Positions 10,795-23,349 of a DNA stretch of 64,000 nt are shown here, piece by piece. The DNA is from Neodiprion pinetum (taxonomy: Eukaryota > Arthropoda > Insecta > Hymenoptera > Diprionidae): positions 33,725,026-33,789,025 of the forward strand of contig NC_060234.1 of the NCBI RefSeq assembly GCF_021155775.2, given 5' to 3'. The translations under genes were made by a program, and so were the position numbers. The stretch's first letter is position 1. The number at the start of each line of letters is the position of its first letter. The notes under the pieces are model-generated. The model did no database searches. It saw only the letters and a program-made list of their open reading frames with translations, and was not told the origin of the DNA.

Positions 10795-11165
10795 GACGGA
10801 GATAGTCGAAGGTGATTGAAAGTAGTCGGAGGTGGTAGGAGGTGGTTCAGAGATGCTAGAAGGTGGTAGGGGGTGGTATAAGGCGGCAGGGGGCAGTGGG
10901 GGGTGGTAGAAGATGGCTAGAGGTGGTCGGTGGTGGTAGGAGGTGGACGGAGATGGTAGGAGGCTTTTGGAGGTGGTTGGTGGTGATCGGAGATGATCGA
11001 GGTCGACGAGGTCGAAGAGGACGACGCGGGGAGGAAGGAGGAGACGAAAGTGGCGGAGAGGGAAGAGGTGGACTCGAAGGACGAAGGTGCTCGGAGGTGG
11101 CCGGAGGTGGTTGACAGTGGCTGAAGGTGCTCGGAGGTAGTTGGGGCTGGTTGGCGGCGGATACG
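10795..11165 (+). repeat. Long GGTGGTCGGAGGTGG minisatellite
   Basis: About 370 bp of degenerate GGTGGTAGG and GGAGGTGG repeats, the longest tract of this family in the window. It ends directly against a coding-like exon. Open frames across it on both strands translate to low-complexity Gly/Arg or Pro/Ser and are not genes. Confidence 0.85.
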
Positions 11166-11415
11166 GTGGTCTTTGGAGGCGATTGGCGGTGGACGCGGTT
11201 ACGCGTCTTCTCACGGGCTGATCGAGTTGACCGACATTTCTATGTCGCAGTCGACAAGTAGTCTTACGGACTCACTTTGTACCGACTCAATCTCAAGCTT
11301 CCATACCGACACTACTTTGGCTGCTTTGAATGTCGGTGCGAGCACGTTAGGTAGAGTCGATAGAGCAGAACCCTTTTACGCTCCCAAGCCCACCCTGGGC
11401 CCACGTGCCCGCTGA
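11125..11415 (+). CDS. Probable 3'-terminal coding exon of an unrecognised plus-strand gene
   Basis: The frame is open from 11125 to a TGA at 11413-11415. The last 65 codons or so read like real protein: Ser/Thr-rich, with segments LTDISMSQSTSSLTDSL, SSFHTDTTLAALN and a basic C terminus ending TLGPRAR. Codon use is mixed and balanced, unlike the neighbouring repeat. No convincing initiator ATG exists, so this is more likely a last exon than a whole gene. A good acceptor (TTTCTATGTCGCAG) at about 11255 would start the exon at STSSLTDSL; a start further upstream is also possible. An AATAAA lies near 11579, suitable for a 3' end. The other exons would lie left of the window, across the repeat block. 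I do not recognise the family. Confidence 0.4.
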   Translation, partial: RCSEVVGAGWRRIRWSLEAIGGGRGYASSHGLIELTDISMSQSTSSLTDSLCTDSISSFHTDTTLAALNVGASTLGRVDRAEPFYAPKPTLGPRAR

Positions 11416-13100
11416 AAACTAGTTACAAAAATTTACCCATGGATATCCGTCTTTATATTCTTCGGTCAACGGTACTCACAATTAGCCTCTCATCTACCCC
11501 GATTGAATTAATTATTTCAGGAATCGATTGGGAATCGAGTGTAGGTGATTGAGAGCGTAATCCCGAAGTTTGATAATCAATAAATTATTCATAAAAATTA
11601 GAGCAAATTCGTCTAGGGAATTCAATTGACGATTACCCCTCATTCACCATATTTCTCGTCAAATCCCATGTTATATAATGTAATCGTATGTTCGTTGTTG
11701 GCGGGTATTTATTATCGTACCCTCGATCTTCAATAATTAACCGTGTACTTGTAGAAATTAAAGAAGGTTGGTTCATGAATATGAAATTTTTTCGATTTTA
11801 TATAATTGTCCCAAATCCCAGGAATTTCGCCGAGAACTTTCTATTTTTCTATTTTGGTGATATAATATGTTCGTTCTTTTCATACACAATCGCAAGGAGC
11901 ACAATCGTTTGTAGCTCGTTCGGAGTTCTTTAATAGAGGTTCCCTGACGATTAATAGTCGATTGTTTATTCACGATTATTAGAAACCAATTCATCTAGGG
12001 AATTGAATTATGTTTCCATTTTTTCAAGTGCGATCGTTTTGTAGTTGGTTTTCGCCTGGCATTTGTTGTAAAATCAGAGTCGGGTTATTAATTCTTTCAC
12101 GTAATATTGTCGAGTCTCTAATTCCTATGACTTCCCCGAATCGACTTGGAATCGTTTCCACTCTTCAAAAAAAGTCGAGGCATAATGTCCCGGTATCCGA
12201 AATCTTCGTCCCTACCCGTAGTATTCCCTGTAGCGTTTGCTGAAGTTATATGAAGACGCACAGCCCTGGGTTATTTTTCGTGACAGATCGGTGGGTCTGG
12301 GCGAGTTTGAACAGATTTGGGGTTTTAGTCATCGAGGAATTCACAATTTGTGCCGAAAATTTATAATTTTGTGAAATAAAAGTGTCAATAATTGGGTCCA
12401 AGGGTGTCAATAACTTCTACACTTACCTTAACCTGATGGTTGACAATTAATGGAAAACCAATTTTCTGCGTATTTTCTTTGTATTCATTCAGCTGCTGTT
12501 CTTTTGCTGTTTTTCGCATTCTTGGATGACTGATTCTTGGATGCTCTATAAGGACGTGATTTTGCGACAGGAATTGATTGCGCGCAGTCCGAATACACTA
12601 CGAGCAACGGATCAAGAGTAACGACCAGAAAAAAAAATTTGCACCAACTTTCCAAAGGAATGTGGAAGATGAACCTCAAACTCATAGATTCATAGTTTCA
12701 ATTTCAGTTTATTTAAGATTCCTTAATCGTAAAACAAGTGTTCTGGTGTCAGTTTATAGTACTTCAATAAGTTGCCAAATAGTATTCAAAGGGAAAAAAG
12801 TAAAAATGCAGGAAAATAATTAGATATGACATGAAAAATCTAACTAATGTATGACAGAAGAGAAGTGCAACATACATAATCTTAGGCAAATTATAAAAAA
12901 TATAATACTATATTGATATCATTATACTTTGTGAGTACCTAAATATCAATTAAATAAATTCATTCCTTCGTATTTTCTGCGTAATTCCTTTGCCGTTGGT
13001 CGCACGCCCTTTTTGGTGCATTTTCTGTGCTGCTGGGGGTCCAATTATTCAAAAATGGGTCATACAAATCGAATCTAAGACAAAAAATTTTTAGCCCAAA
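11416..13100. other. Putative 3' UTR then intergenic sequence
   Basis: AATAAA motifs occur near 11579 and 12374. The rest is unique AT-rich DNA. Open frames at 11688-11933, 12010-12243 and 12578-12823 lack splice sites, domains or codon bias. Nothing else stands out. Confidence 0.4.
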
Positions 13101-13104
13101 AAAA

Positions 13105-13210
13105 CAGTAAGGCTAACCCCTTTGCATTTTAGGCGAAAATTTTCGCGATTTTGAATGTTGTTAAAATCAATTCTTTGATGCACTATTCCGACACTCTCCT
13201 GTGTGCTACA
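13105..13210 (+). repeat. Dispersed repeat, copy 2
   Basis: Contains GTAAGGCTAACCCCTTTGC, then GGCGAAAATTTTCGCGATTTT, then TGCACTATTCCGACA, in the same order as the minus strand of 7430-7605. The two copies are therefore inverted relative to each other, about 5.5 kb apart. Confidence 0.65.
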
Positions 13211-16200
13211 ATTCGAAGTATAGCAATTACAATAATTTTTCACTCAATCTTGTCATCGTACATTTAATTATCGTTGCATGAAAAATGTTGCCGTTCTTAA
13301 ACGGGTAGTTGAGTGCTCAGGTTTTCCTTAATATGCATACCAATAATATTATGCAGACATAGATCTTATTGTTAGTAGTTTTCGAAAATTTATAGGAAAT
13401 ACTGCAATCATAGACGTACGGAGAAGAGTAAACGTTGAAAAATGCATTTACAGTGTCAAACTTTCTTGGTGCTGCTCCGTCTAATAGTTGTTCTAAAACA
13501 TTTAGATTACACGTACAGTATTAACATTCTTCAAAGTGTATTTTCAATTTTCCGTAATGTCGTAATTGGAAGTTAACTAACCCGTGATATGCAGTCCGTT
13601 AATTCGATTAAATAATAGATTATTGAGTAATTATTAAGTCCCATTAGTAGATTAAACGGTCAATCATTATCCACATCTTGATTATTATTTATGATTAAGT
13701 AAGATTATTAAGACTCGTTATCTATCGGTATAAAGTACAGTGCATGAAAATGCTGGAGAACAGCATTCATTAAACGAAACATTATTGTTCAAAGTTCTGC
13801 TCCAGTAAGAAAATTGGTTCAACAACACACACAAATCAGATTTGTCAGCTTATTTCAAATTAGGCTAATTAGAATAATTATCCAGTGAAAATTGAACGAC
13901 GTTTAATTACGCCTTCATTCGAATAACGATAAGCTAATTATGAACTTTGGCGTCAGTCTCTAATCGGCAATGAATTGTGATGATACGCAGTGGTAGCTGA
14001 CGGCAGCGCAGAAACAGTCTCTTGTTTTAGTCGTTTTTCAATAAAATATTAAAAGATTTAGACTTTTATAACCGAGATGTAGACGTTATAGGTAAGTATG
14101 TGTAAGTTTAATGTGTTAAAAAAGTATCGATTGACTTGATCTATGGAAGTTGAGTATCTGGTAAAAGATACATTGAAAGGACTTTTTTCCCGCATGCATG
14201 AAGCTATAACGGTCAAAAGTCGAGTAGATAACACGGCACACAATTTCTCAGCAAATATTAGACGCCGGTATTATTATATGGCTACGAGATTCATGACAGG
14301 GTCATTGTTCTGCTGCCCGAGTGGCAAATCAGATAAGAATTAGTAAGTACACTGTGCCCAACTCATTGCAGGAGGAGTAAACCATTGTTATAAAAGTCGT
14401 TGTTCTTACTCACGATCCCTCGTTTAGCTTGTTAGAAATTCATAGATATTCGGTGGTTACCACCCGCAATCCGTTGTTCGAAAGTCACCTACCATCATTT
14501 AAATATCTTCCCAGTTTTCAACCGGATTTCCCTAAACGTGTCAGCGGTTATGTTGCTTAGGCTTTCATCCCACTTCTATAGGGAAACCTTGCACACTGAC
14601 TAGTTAAGTATAAGGGTTGGGCTAGGTTCGGCTAAGTGGCGGTGCGGTGGGCGCGGCGTCGGGAGTTTGAGTTATGAATATCGCTGAATATGGGCTCGTT
14701 TCCGGTCTCACCGGAACTTGGCGTTAGCAGTAGTTGCCGATGTAGCAGGTACTTCGTGTATAGGTATATGTATACTGACTGCCAGGGCTTACCAGGAGTC
14801 ATTTCACGCGTCGCAGCTCACGGAAGCAAACGTTTATTTGAGATTTCATCCATAAATCTACCCTCTACATATAATACATAATGTGTTTACGGGGGGTTAA
14901 GCATTTGACTAATAATTGCCCCACTTGCCCGCTCTTTTGTAATTAATAAACGACCGTGTTCGCGTCGCTTTGGCCGTGAGAAACTAGGTGTACATAATTT
15001 TACGAAAGGTGATTATCAATCTTCTAACAATTCCCTGCAAACAACCTTTCCTCATTTTCCTGACATGCTTGTTATGCCTTTCGCGCCGATCTGGAAACAC
15101 CTATGATTGTAAACTTTCCGTATATGTTACGCTCGATTAATCTAATAAGAAATTACCGTAACGTTGTCTAGCTTGTCATTCTTGTAAAGCGGCTTCCTCC
15201 GACATTGACTGAAGTTTGTTCAAAAATAATCTGTCGCACCGTTCACAAATCATCGACATTTTTTAAATCCAACAAAAATCCCAGTTTTGATTACGATTTC
15301 AATGCAGGACTCTGTAAGACCCGGAAATCTCATTCAATTAAATTCGTATTGTCCTTTTCACGAGCGGCTTGAACCACCTCCGGCTAGATTGATGGGTTGC
15401 CCTAATGGCGATACCATTAATGATTGGAGAGGTGTGATTGCCGGAGCCTTTCGTCGACGGTATAGTGCGACGGCCTTCAAAATACGTGTTCAGGTTAGAG
15501 CTGATGGTAACACTTTTGCCATCTGTCGCCCGTGTCCGACACATGTTACGTTTTCTATCGAAAACAATCGTAACCTCAGCCAGGTACTTTCGTTTAGGTT
15601 CACTCTGAGGCGCTCTCCGTATGTCGGGTAGTCACCTGTTAAATCGAACCGAATCAAAATAATATCACGGTGGGTGCAAGAAAACCAGGAGGAACATCGA
15701 TGGGCGAGTGGGGGAGAATAAGCTAGGCCATCGCGCCAAAGCCTCCTTAAATGCAGCGAACGTTTGCGTACCTACTCACAGCTCTAAATCTAACCGAGTT
15801 CAGAGATAAGAGGCCGTGTTTGTGCCTTAGATAAGATTTTAACCTATGTCAATTGTCAATCTTTCCTATACGCCTGTCGGCTATTGTAAATATTCATTAT
15901 TAGTAACGGTTTTATATGTATTTGTATGACAGAAGTTTCGATAATATCGACGCGTCCTATGGAAACAAAGGTATTTCTTCTAAATTTTGACTAAAACGGG
16001 CATATCTTGAAAGACACTACAGCAAGTGCAAACAAAGCTTTATACGCATCTTTTAGAGCCGATTGAGATACGTCCGTTCTACGTTTCTCGGCGAAATAAG
16101 ACCGTTCTAAACGCCTCGTCGAAATACGTCGGTTTCCATACCAACTTTGCTGAACGTTTTCCTAGACTGGTTACGAATCTTAAACCTTGACGGGATTCTC

Positions 16201-16540
16201 TCACCGCGCCGGCATCGAGCATTCCACATTAGTGGTCCCTCAGTGCCCACATCCGACCCTTGAATGATCATGTACCGTTCAATGAAGCCTGCAAGTAGTC
16301 GCCGTGATCGGTGTCCTTTGGAATGGGGGCCATTCTCTGTAGCTGACGAGGTCACAAGAGGGATGCTCACGAATCCTTCGGATTGCTATTCGTACGCTGA
16401 TCCTGGCATTCTAGCAATACTTTCACCTGAATCCGATTTTATAGTTTAGCTCCATGCTGCTTTTGGGTAGAGAAAACGATGATCGCCTACTCCGACGAAA
16501 CGTCTGGCAATCGACCAGGGTCGTCACTGTTCCAGGAGAT
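13211..16540. other. Intergenic sequence, no gene recognised
   Basis: Moderately AT-rich DNA. The open frames at 14143-14343, 14690-14881 and 15287-15631 have no recognisable domain and no bounding splice sites. I see no RNA gene or clear mobile element. Confidence 0.4.
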
Positions 16541-16895
16541 ACGAAATTCCATCGGTGCAGAGAAACGATTTTTCCTTAGTAAAGAAGGCGGACCGCGAGA
16601 GCCGGAGGGCGCAAGAGAGCCGCTCGCTCTCTCGTGAGAGGCAAGTGTCTCACGGGGCCCGGATCGGGCCCCACGAAGGAGAAACGAGACGCGCAATCTG
16701 AGGAGAGGGGGGAATCACCTGCGGTGCACCTGCTGCGCAGGGGGCTCACCTCGGGCCGCGTATTAAAACTATCGCCCTGCATCCTCCGTCGACACGAAAT
16801 GATGATCAGGCCTCCCGCCTTCCGCCCGAGCGCATTGCCAACGTACTTCCAGTCCGCGTCTAGCCCTTCGCTTTGATCCGGGGCCGAGGAGGTGA

Positions 16896-17270
16896 GCGGG
16901 GCGCCAAGAAAGACGGTTACGGAGGTTTCCGCCGAAGGAGGCGACGTTGGGTGACTCGCCGCCCCGCGTGGGACCCACCAAGGGTCAGGTGGACGCGGAG
17001 GACTTCGCCGCGGCGGACGACGGGCCTCGAGCCCCGAACCTCGCGCACCTGCTACACACCTGTTGCTCCAAACCCGTACGCAAAGAACGCCAAGAGCTTC
17101 TTCGAGGAGACTCTCCTCCTGTATCTGTCCCTGATCTAATGGTTCCCGGCTATTATCGCGACGCGACCGTTTCGTACCTCCATAGCTCCACCCGGCTGTC
17201 GGTTCCTCCGGAAGCCGAACCGAAATTCTGTCAAAGATACGAGTCGTTCGAAATCACCCTGGATTGGTGA
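16896..17270 (+). CDS. Possible coding exon of unknown function
   Basis: A frame open from 16896 to a TGA at 17268-17270 lies in a GC-rich block. From about 16990 the codons look used: many end in C or G while the amino-acid mix stays ordinary. Readable stretches include PNLAHLLHTCCSKPV, RQELLRGDSPPVS and RYESFEITLDW at the C terminus. Two other frames are open over part of the same GC-rich block, which weakens the case. No initiator ATG in good context and no strong upstream acceptor were found. It could be the last exon of a gene, or composition noise. Confidence 0.25.
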   Translation, partial: AGRQERRLRRFPPKEATLGDSPPRVGPTKGQVDAEDFAAADDGPRAPNLAHLLHTCCSKPVRKERQELLRGDSPPVSVPDLMVPGYYRDATVSYLHSSTRLSVPPEAEPKFCQRYESFEITLDW

Positions 17271-17787
17271 TTATAGTGATTGTATTGGAGAATCAGTTGC
17301 ATTGCTCGTCGTGTTGTTCGGTATTTGGTACCGCGTTGCTGTACTCGTCCGGGATGACCTGATCGTTGGAAAAACGTAATTATACTCGCTTGCGGCTGAA
17401 ATAACTAGATCTTTTTCATAAACACTGTCTAATGTCTCGCTACCGACTGGTATTTTTCTTCAGCCGATATGCAGCCACGATGATATACAAGGTTTGCGTT
17501 ATCATAACTATCCAGCATATACTTCAGGTGCGGTTATAGGTTATCCTTATCAGCGATCACACGAGACTTTGCAAGAATTTTCTCCGAATCTGTTCAGCAA
17601 TATTTTCAATGAATAAAACAAATATCCACAGCCTGCAATCAATATCTCTGTTTATTGTTTACGGTGTATAATTACGACTTGGACTCTGTTCGCATGCTCA
17701 TTGGCGTTACCAAATGAAGAACGAAAACAATAGCAAATTTCACACCGTATGGAATAACCCCGTCGACAGGGGGACCTACGCAAGACT

Positions 17788-17820
17788 TATAAAGCAACAA
17801 TGGAAGCATAATTGCAGTCT
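17788..17820 (+). promoter_or_regulatory. Core-promoter-like TATA plus initiator
   Basis: TATAAAG at 17788-17794 is followed 28 bp later by GCAGTCT (A at 17816), close to the arthropod initiator consensus TCAGTY at the usual spacing. The sequence downstream (17832-18220) has only short unremarkable frames, so any transcript would start with a noncoding or untranslated exon. Confidence 0.35.
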
Positions 17821-18379
17821 GTGAGCAACCGTTGAAAAAACGTTCGACGTCGCGTCAGGTGCCAGGTGCCATTTGCTCACCACGAAGGATACAAGTGTAT
17901 CGAGGCAAGTGTATCGAACAAGTGCCGGTATTTAAGTGGATGCACTTAACGACGCTCCGGCGTCCCTTGCCCTCGGCACCCCATCGCACCCTCTCGATTC
18001 TGACATTTCTGACCCGGCCACATATCTCCCGCACTTGACGTGCAGCGTCGTGTACATTGAATTCGAGGGAACGCTACACTTTCTACAAATTTCCGTTGCT
18101 CAACGTCTTCGGATGGCCAATCCCCCACTTTCGTTCGTGTCCTCGAAGGTGCACCTTACCGTCCAAGGGCCAGCCTACCGGTCGCCGGCCGGTCGCTCGG
18201 TCGTTCGGCAGGTTGCTTAGGCCGCGGTAGCAGCTGTATCGAGCATACAGGTGAAACGCATCACCCCAAGCTATCGCATCCTCTCTCTTTTCAACTCTCG
18301 CGTGAACGCCCGATGCTCCCTCTCAGTTTTTTCTCTTCTCCTTTTTCTGATCCCTGCCGCCATAAACAATTCTTTGACA

Positions 18380-18455
18380 GTAGACACACGACGGATTCGA
18401 ACCCATCCCATGTTGCACTTCCGAGGTGTGGTCGCTCGCGCTACGCACCTATAAT
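18380..18455 (-). pseudogene. tRNA-like relic (tRNA pseudogene or SINE head)
   Basis: On the minus strand, GTGCGTAGCGCGAGCG (18433-18448) resembles a tRNA A box. GGTTCGAATCC (18393-18403) is a perfect B box about 30-35 nt downstream, the spacing of a real tRNA. The acceptor and T stems do not pair well, so a functional tRNA is unlikely. tRNA-derived SINEs have this look; no clear tail or target duplication was found. Confidence 0.4.
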
Positions 18456-18459
18456 TGCC

Positions 18460-21400
18460 AATTAGCCATCAACGAGATGCAGTTTTGAGAGTAATCACTG
18501 TTCCTCGTTTCGCTGGGTTACTTAGGCATTTTTTCCGATCCTGCTAATCAAAATTTCCATCACAACTGCAGAGTCAATCTTGTACACCTTTCGACTCGGT
18601 GGAGAAGATTTCAAATTGGAAATGATACAACTGCGAAAGGGATGTAATATTCTTATTCATCCAAAAATCATAACCTATCATAGGGCCGGTGAAGAATTTA
18701 TATAGTATACCACAATCGGCAAATATTATTTTTACCCTGATCATGTATACGTTTACGGAGCCAAAATATAAAAGAACAGACGGCAGGACGTTCGGAGGAT
18801 AAAAATTGACAAATCTGAGACAGTGGTTTTGTTTTCCCCAAGCGCATCACGGCGTGGGGCTCCCAGGGGACCGGGTCCAAGATCTTGGCTGTCTAGGTAA
18901 TAAATCTACGGGGTCGACGAGAGGATTTTAAGGTTCCTGTCTTCGAGGAGGCTCGCGCCCTGAGAAGAAGAAGCTGCTGCGCAAGCGCGGGCGTTGTGGG
19001 AACCCAAAGCAACCCTTTGAGACGCCGACGACTAGCATCTCTTTCCTTTGGCTGGGGGTGAAATGAAATTGATACCCAGGAGATCGGTTTCACGGACTAT
19101 ATTTGAATTTCATTAACGCAGCATCACCGCGTTCCAGTGAATTCGAATAACTCAGGGATAATTTCGAACGTGTCCCTAACTGCTGCCGTGTTTGAAACGC
19201 CGAGGAATCAGAGCCGAGGGACCGAATAGCCAACGGTCCATGAATTTCAATTCAGAGAGTTCAGGGCTGACGTGTAACGACCGCAATTCAGGTAATCAAC
19301 ATAATTAGTGCAACTGTAACCTTATACCCACGTTTCCAGTGTAATTTGATCCACTTTGGGTCTCCACGGTGATTCGAGTGATAGTGAATCAGCTTTGTCG
19401 TAACCACATCTTTCCTAGTTTTACTTAAGGGTCGTGTCCCGCCGTAATTATCCTGTACATACCTACTCCGCTGGAGTTCACCTCTGGCGATATCACGTCT
19501 GCTGGATACTAACGAGGCACGACTAGAAATAAATATCGTAGGACTTGAAGTGTGACAACGACTAATCGAAAGAGCGGACTCACCTCGGTCCTCAAGTGTG
19601 GCATCGCCACCTCATTCGCCGTGCACGCTCCAAGGCCAGTATATTAATCTGTATTCGAAGGAACCTCGGGAGGTGTGTATGAGATTGTTGACGAAGAGTA
19701 TAAAAGTACGGGAGAGAGGATTCTCCTCTTGAATTGCCTGGCAACAATAGCGACACACCTTTACACGCGAGAAATACCTACCTTCTCCCACATTCACCTG
19801 CTGCTCGTCCGACAATCAGCTGCCGTGTAACGGCCAAGACCTCACCGCACCGCGCCGTGCCGAGCCGTGCCGCGCCCGGTTCAAGAAGAAGACGGCGATC
19901 AGCGGACAGGGGCATGTGGAGAGTGCGGAGGAGCCAACCAGCACCTTGCGCCTTTCTTTCAGACCTCTTTATGCCCTGCACTACCCATATGCCTCCTCGC
20001 ACATGCACTCGCACCCTGACGTCGAGCCCTCTCGCAGTGATCAGACCGGAGCAATTTGATTTTGTCCTCGCGTAGCTGGACCGCGAACATTCTCGCCTCT
20101 TCGGCTGCACGTTCATGCCCATCGGTATATCATCCGCGTACAAGGACGCGCCTCGGGTTTGTTCAGGTTCGCAAGACGGTAAATGAGTTGAGGAACAGGG
20201 CATATGCGATAGAGGAGAAAAGCTGCGCGGAAGAGAGCTGCCGGCATGCAGTGACCAAAGCACCCACAACCACCTTCGAGCTCCCTCGACAAGGAAGTAG
20301 CAAGTGCCCGGGGTGGGAACTGGGCACGCACACACGCGGCTGTGGTCATCGAATTAATAAGCCATCTGCTCCGTTTCTTAAGGAAGTCAATGTTTAGGAA
20401 GTCCATGGGAAGCGGGGGCAACGGAAAACTCCACAAGTGTACGAGACATGGGAACTTGAAGATACTGGGTTCCGTTTGCCAAGAATTCCCGCCGCGCCCA
20501 CCGAACCTCAAGAAACCGGTGGCCAGCAGGGTTGAAAGTCTGTGTAGATAGCGTAGAAGTAAACATATGACATAACATCAGGAGAAATACTGGATTTAAA
20601 TTGGATGAAAATTGCTCCGCGCCGAGTCCTGCGGCGGAGGGTACAAGCTGAGATGAATCTTTGGAATGAGATGAAAGGGCTGGGGTGGAGGAATGGAGGG
20701 GGAATGAAGGTGGTTGGGAGGCTGGGTACGCAACTAAGATAGGATCTGGGATGGCTCCCGTCTTGAGCGTGACTGGAGCCGAATACTGGCACCGTCCTTT
20801 GATAATTGCCGACGTATATAAGCCCGCTGAGAAATATTGTTTTGACGTTCAATTAGATTTTTTCTTATTACAACCTTCCGTATCAATTCCTGACCGGTGA
20901 CGCATCGGTGCTTATAATACGTATAGTCCGTGGAGCGCTTTAAACAAGTTCGCGGAGCACGATCGGGAATAAAAAGAGAACTCGACCTTCTCTTCTCCCC
21001 GGTATTCCCGGCCCTCGCACAGCTCAGGCCCTTGGGGGCAGCTCCTTTTAAAGCTGGACCCAAAGGAGAAAAATGGGCCAAGAGGGAGACGAAACGATGC
21101 ATAGAAATTTAAAAAAATTAAAGAAAGGGTCCTGGGGCCATAAGGAAACTAGTTACCGGCAAAGGCGTCCACACAATGCGAGCCCTGGGCTCTCCTAGGC
21201 GCCTTCTTCGTCTTCTATTCAACGTTCTTTTGAATAGAGTTTGAAAAAAAGAATATATGTGTATATATATGTATGTATATACGTGTGGGTGGGTGTATAT
21301 AAAAAACGTGAGTCACCCTATTTTCACAAAGCGTACATACTCCTACGTGTTGATGAAATATCAAAAGGCTTCTCCAAAAATATGTTCCTCGGTGTGCTCA

Positions 21401-22600
21401 ACCTATGTACATACATGCTGATTATTCTGTTCTGGCTAGTATACTCTAGATTGCTACACGAGCGCTAACTATTTACAATCTTCCACGCGCAAGTTAAACT
21501 CAAAAAAACTTTCCGTCCTTCTTATCGCAATAACACACCAGCTTGTACGTGCACCTCTTTTATCCAATTTCTAAATCAATTCTATCAAGACTCACGACCG
21601 CGGGGGAAAACGCTGACATTGTTCACTTACATAAAGATACAAATAGCTGCTTGATAAATTCTCTGCAGCTCAACTGTAAGTATACATTAGTTTGTCTTAT
21701 CGAATGTTGACTAAAACTATAGGTAATTAATCGCGGTATTCAAATTTTAAGCAGCAATGTATATCAGTTGGGCTGAATGACTATTGTCAAAATTGGGTCA
21801 TAAATTTTAGAGGCCCTGACCTGACGGTCTCTAGACACAATGAAGGCGTGACATAACTGCTGTGGTAGTTGGATTGACACGTCGAACTTGGTACATTGAT
21901 TATTGTAAAGTGTAAAAACCTGCACCACGAACGGTGCGTAGGTTCTAATAAGGCAATTATCGCGACAAATGACCGTTTCCAAATCTATACAACATTGGGG
22001 CGCTGGTACTTATAGGGCATACCTTTGACTTGGTTGGTAATTTGGTGTAACACTGAGAGTTACTGAAGCGCAGGATAACCCGTTCCAGGCAGACGTCATG
22101 GTCACGTACTCACGCCCACCGCTCCTCCTCGTCATCTGTCCTACTCGTGAATACGTTAACGGTTAAGGGGTACATAATATCTCAGCTGGAAGGTCGAAAG
22201 AGCGGCTGAATATCAGATATTTTTCCTTTATGGTCACAGCTTTGAAACCAGGCATTCTAAGAGTCGCAAAATCTCTGTTCAAGACGTCCCGCAGCTTCCA
22301 AAGTATAAATATTGCACTAACCCCAAGCAAAAGTCCGTGACATTGCTAGATGTTCCCGGTATAATACAGATTGTGCCGAATATACCCTGGGGAATGTATC
22401 TGTATAGAATGAAATCAGCGATAGCACAATTTTCAGCATTCTCTGAAAAGCATGTCTATTTCAAATACAACTGACGATAAACTTTGAACCCGTCTATTTT
22501 CCCGTCACATAAACAAAATAATCCGCTAATTCTCAACCGAAATTGAACGAAGTCCCTCAGATGCTGTTATCAGACGAAACACATCGTCCGCTCTGTTCAA
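18460..22600. other. Intergenic sequence with no recognised gene
   Basis: Includes a GC-richer segment around 19.8-20.3 kb, where several overlapping frames on both strands are open with no domain and no consistent codon signal. A TATATAAG at 20815-20822 has TCAATT 36 bp downstream; the spacing is long for a promoter. No RNA gene or element was recognised. Confidence 0.4.
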
Positions 22601-22619
22601 AGCCTGCAATGCCGGTGCA

Positions 22620-23143
22620 TCACCAACGCAATAATGTCACCGCGTTCTTGCGATCAGTCGAAGCCGTGTGTGAGCGCAGATTTTGACTATACGACACACG
22701 GCTTTTACTGCGGTGTCGCAGGCCTTAGACTGCACCGAAAGGGCTCTTGCATTACGCAATGCCGCATTACGTCGTAAAGCACGAAAGCCGAGAAGGAGGA
22801 GCAGGAGGGTAGTGGAGGACCAGGCCAGGAGAGAAGAGCCGGAGGGGCCGGGGGGGGGGGGGCTTCCAGGCGGGTGCACGGGTGCTCCTCCGTCGACGCA
22901 GACTGCGTATCCACCTGTTGCCCCCCTTTCTCCCTCACATCCTTGGAGCCTGGCCTTTCGGGCCTCCGGTTCGGCCTCTCCTTCTCGCTCGCAGAGAGAA
23001 AGAGCGGCACACTCGCGACCGACACATGAACGCACACGAAGAGGCTCACCCTGCAGATCCGAGGGGCCCCGGCGGCCGGAGGAAGGGGGGCGACCCCGAC
23101 GGACGTAGAATAAAAAAGAGAAGAGGCCGTCGGGAGAAAAAAG
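22620..23143 (+). other. GC-rich island ending at a strong splice donor; possible noncoding first exon
   Basis: A CpG-rich block includes a 13-bp G run at 22850-22862. It reaches a consensus donor, AAG followed by GTAAGC, with GT at 23144-23145. Long frames are open on both strands here (22683-23108 plus, 22705-23295 minus), as expected from GC composition; none shows a domain. A CpG island with a donor at its edge would fit a 5' untranslated exon of a plus-strand gene. This is inference only. Confidence 0.25.
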
Positions 23144-23349
23144 GTAAGCAAGCCGCCCCCAGCAGAGCCGAGCCGGCAGCCTCCTTCTCCTCCTCCCACT
23201 TCACGTCCTTCATCCTCCTTCATCCTACCCGGCCTTCCTTTGGCCCACGACGATGCACGCTGCGCTCCGCCAAGGTTCCTTTTACGTGCGCGCATGCAGA
23301 GGGTACTTTCGGGCAGGAAATCAAACCTCGGTTGGTCGCCGCGTAACCG

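Noticed and set aside
10696..11214. 172-codon minus-strand open frame
   Set aside because: Pro/Ser low complexity made by the GGTGG minisatellite.
15287..15631. 114-codon open frame
   Set aside because: No domain, no splice context, and a minus-strand frame is open over the same place. It looks like a chance frame.
22637..23346. Several long open frames on both strands
   Set aside because: High-GC DNA lacks stop codons. Frames overlap on both strands with Arg/Pro/Gly-rich products and no domain.
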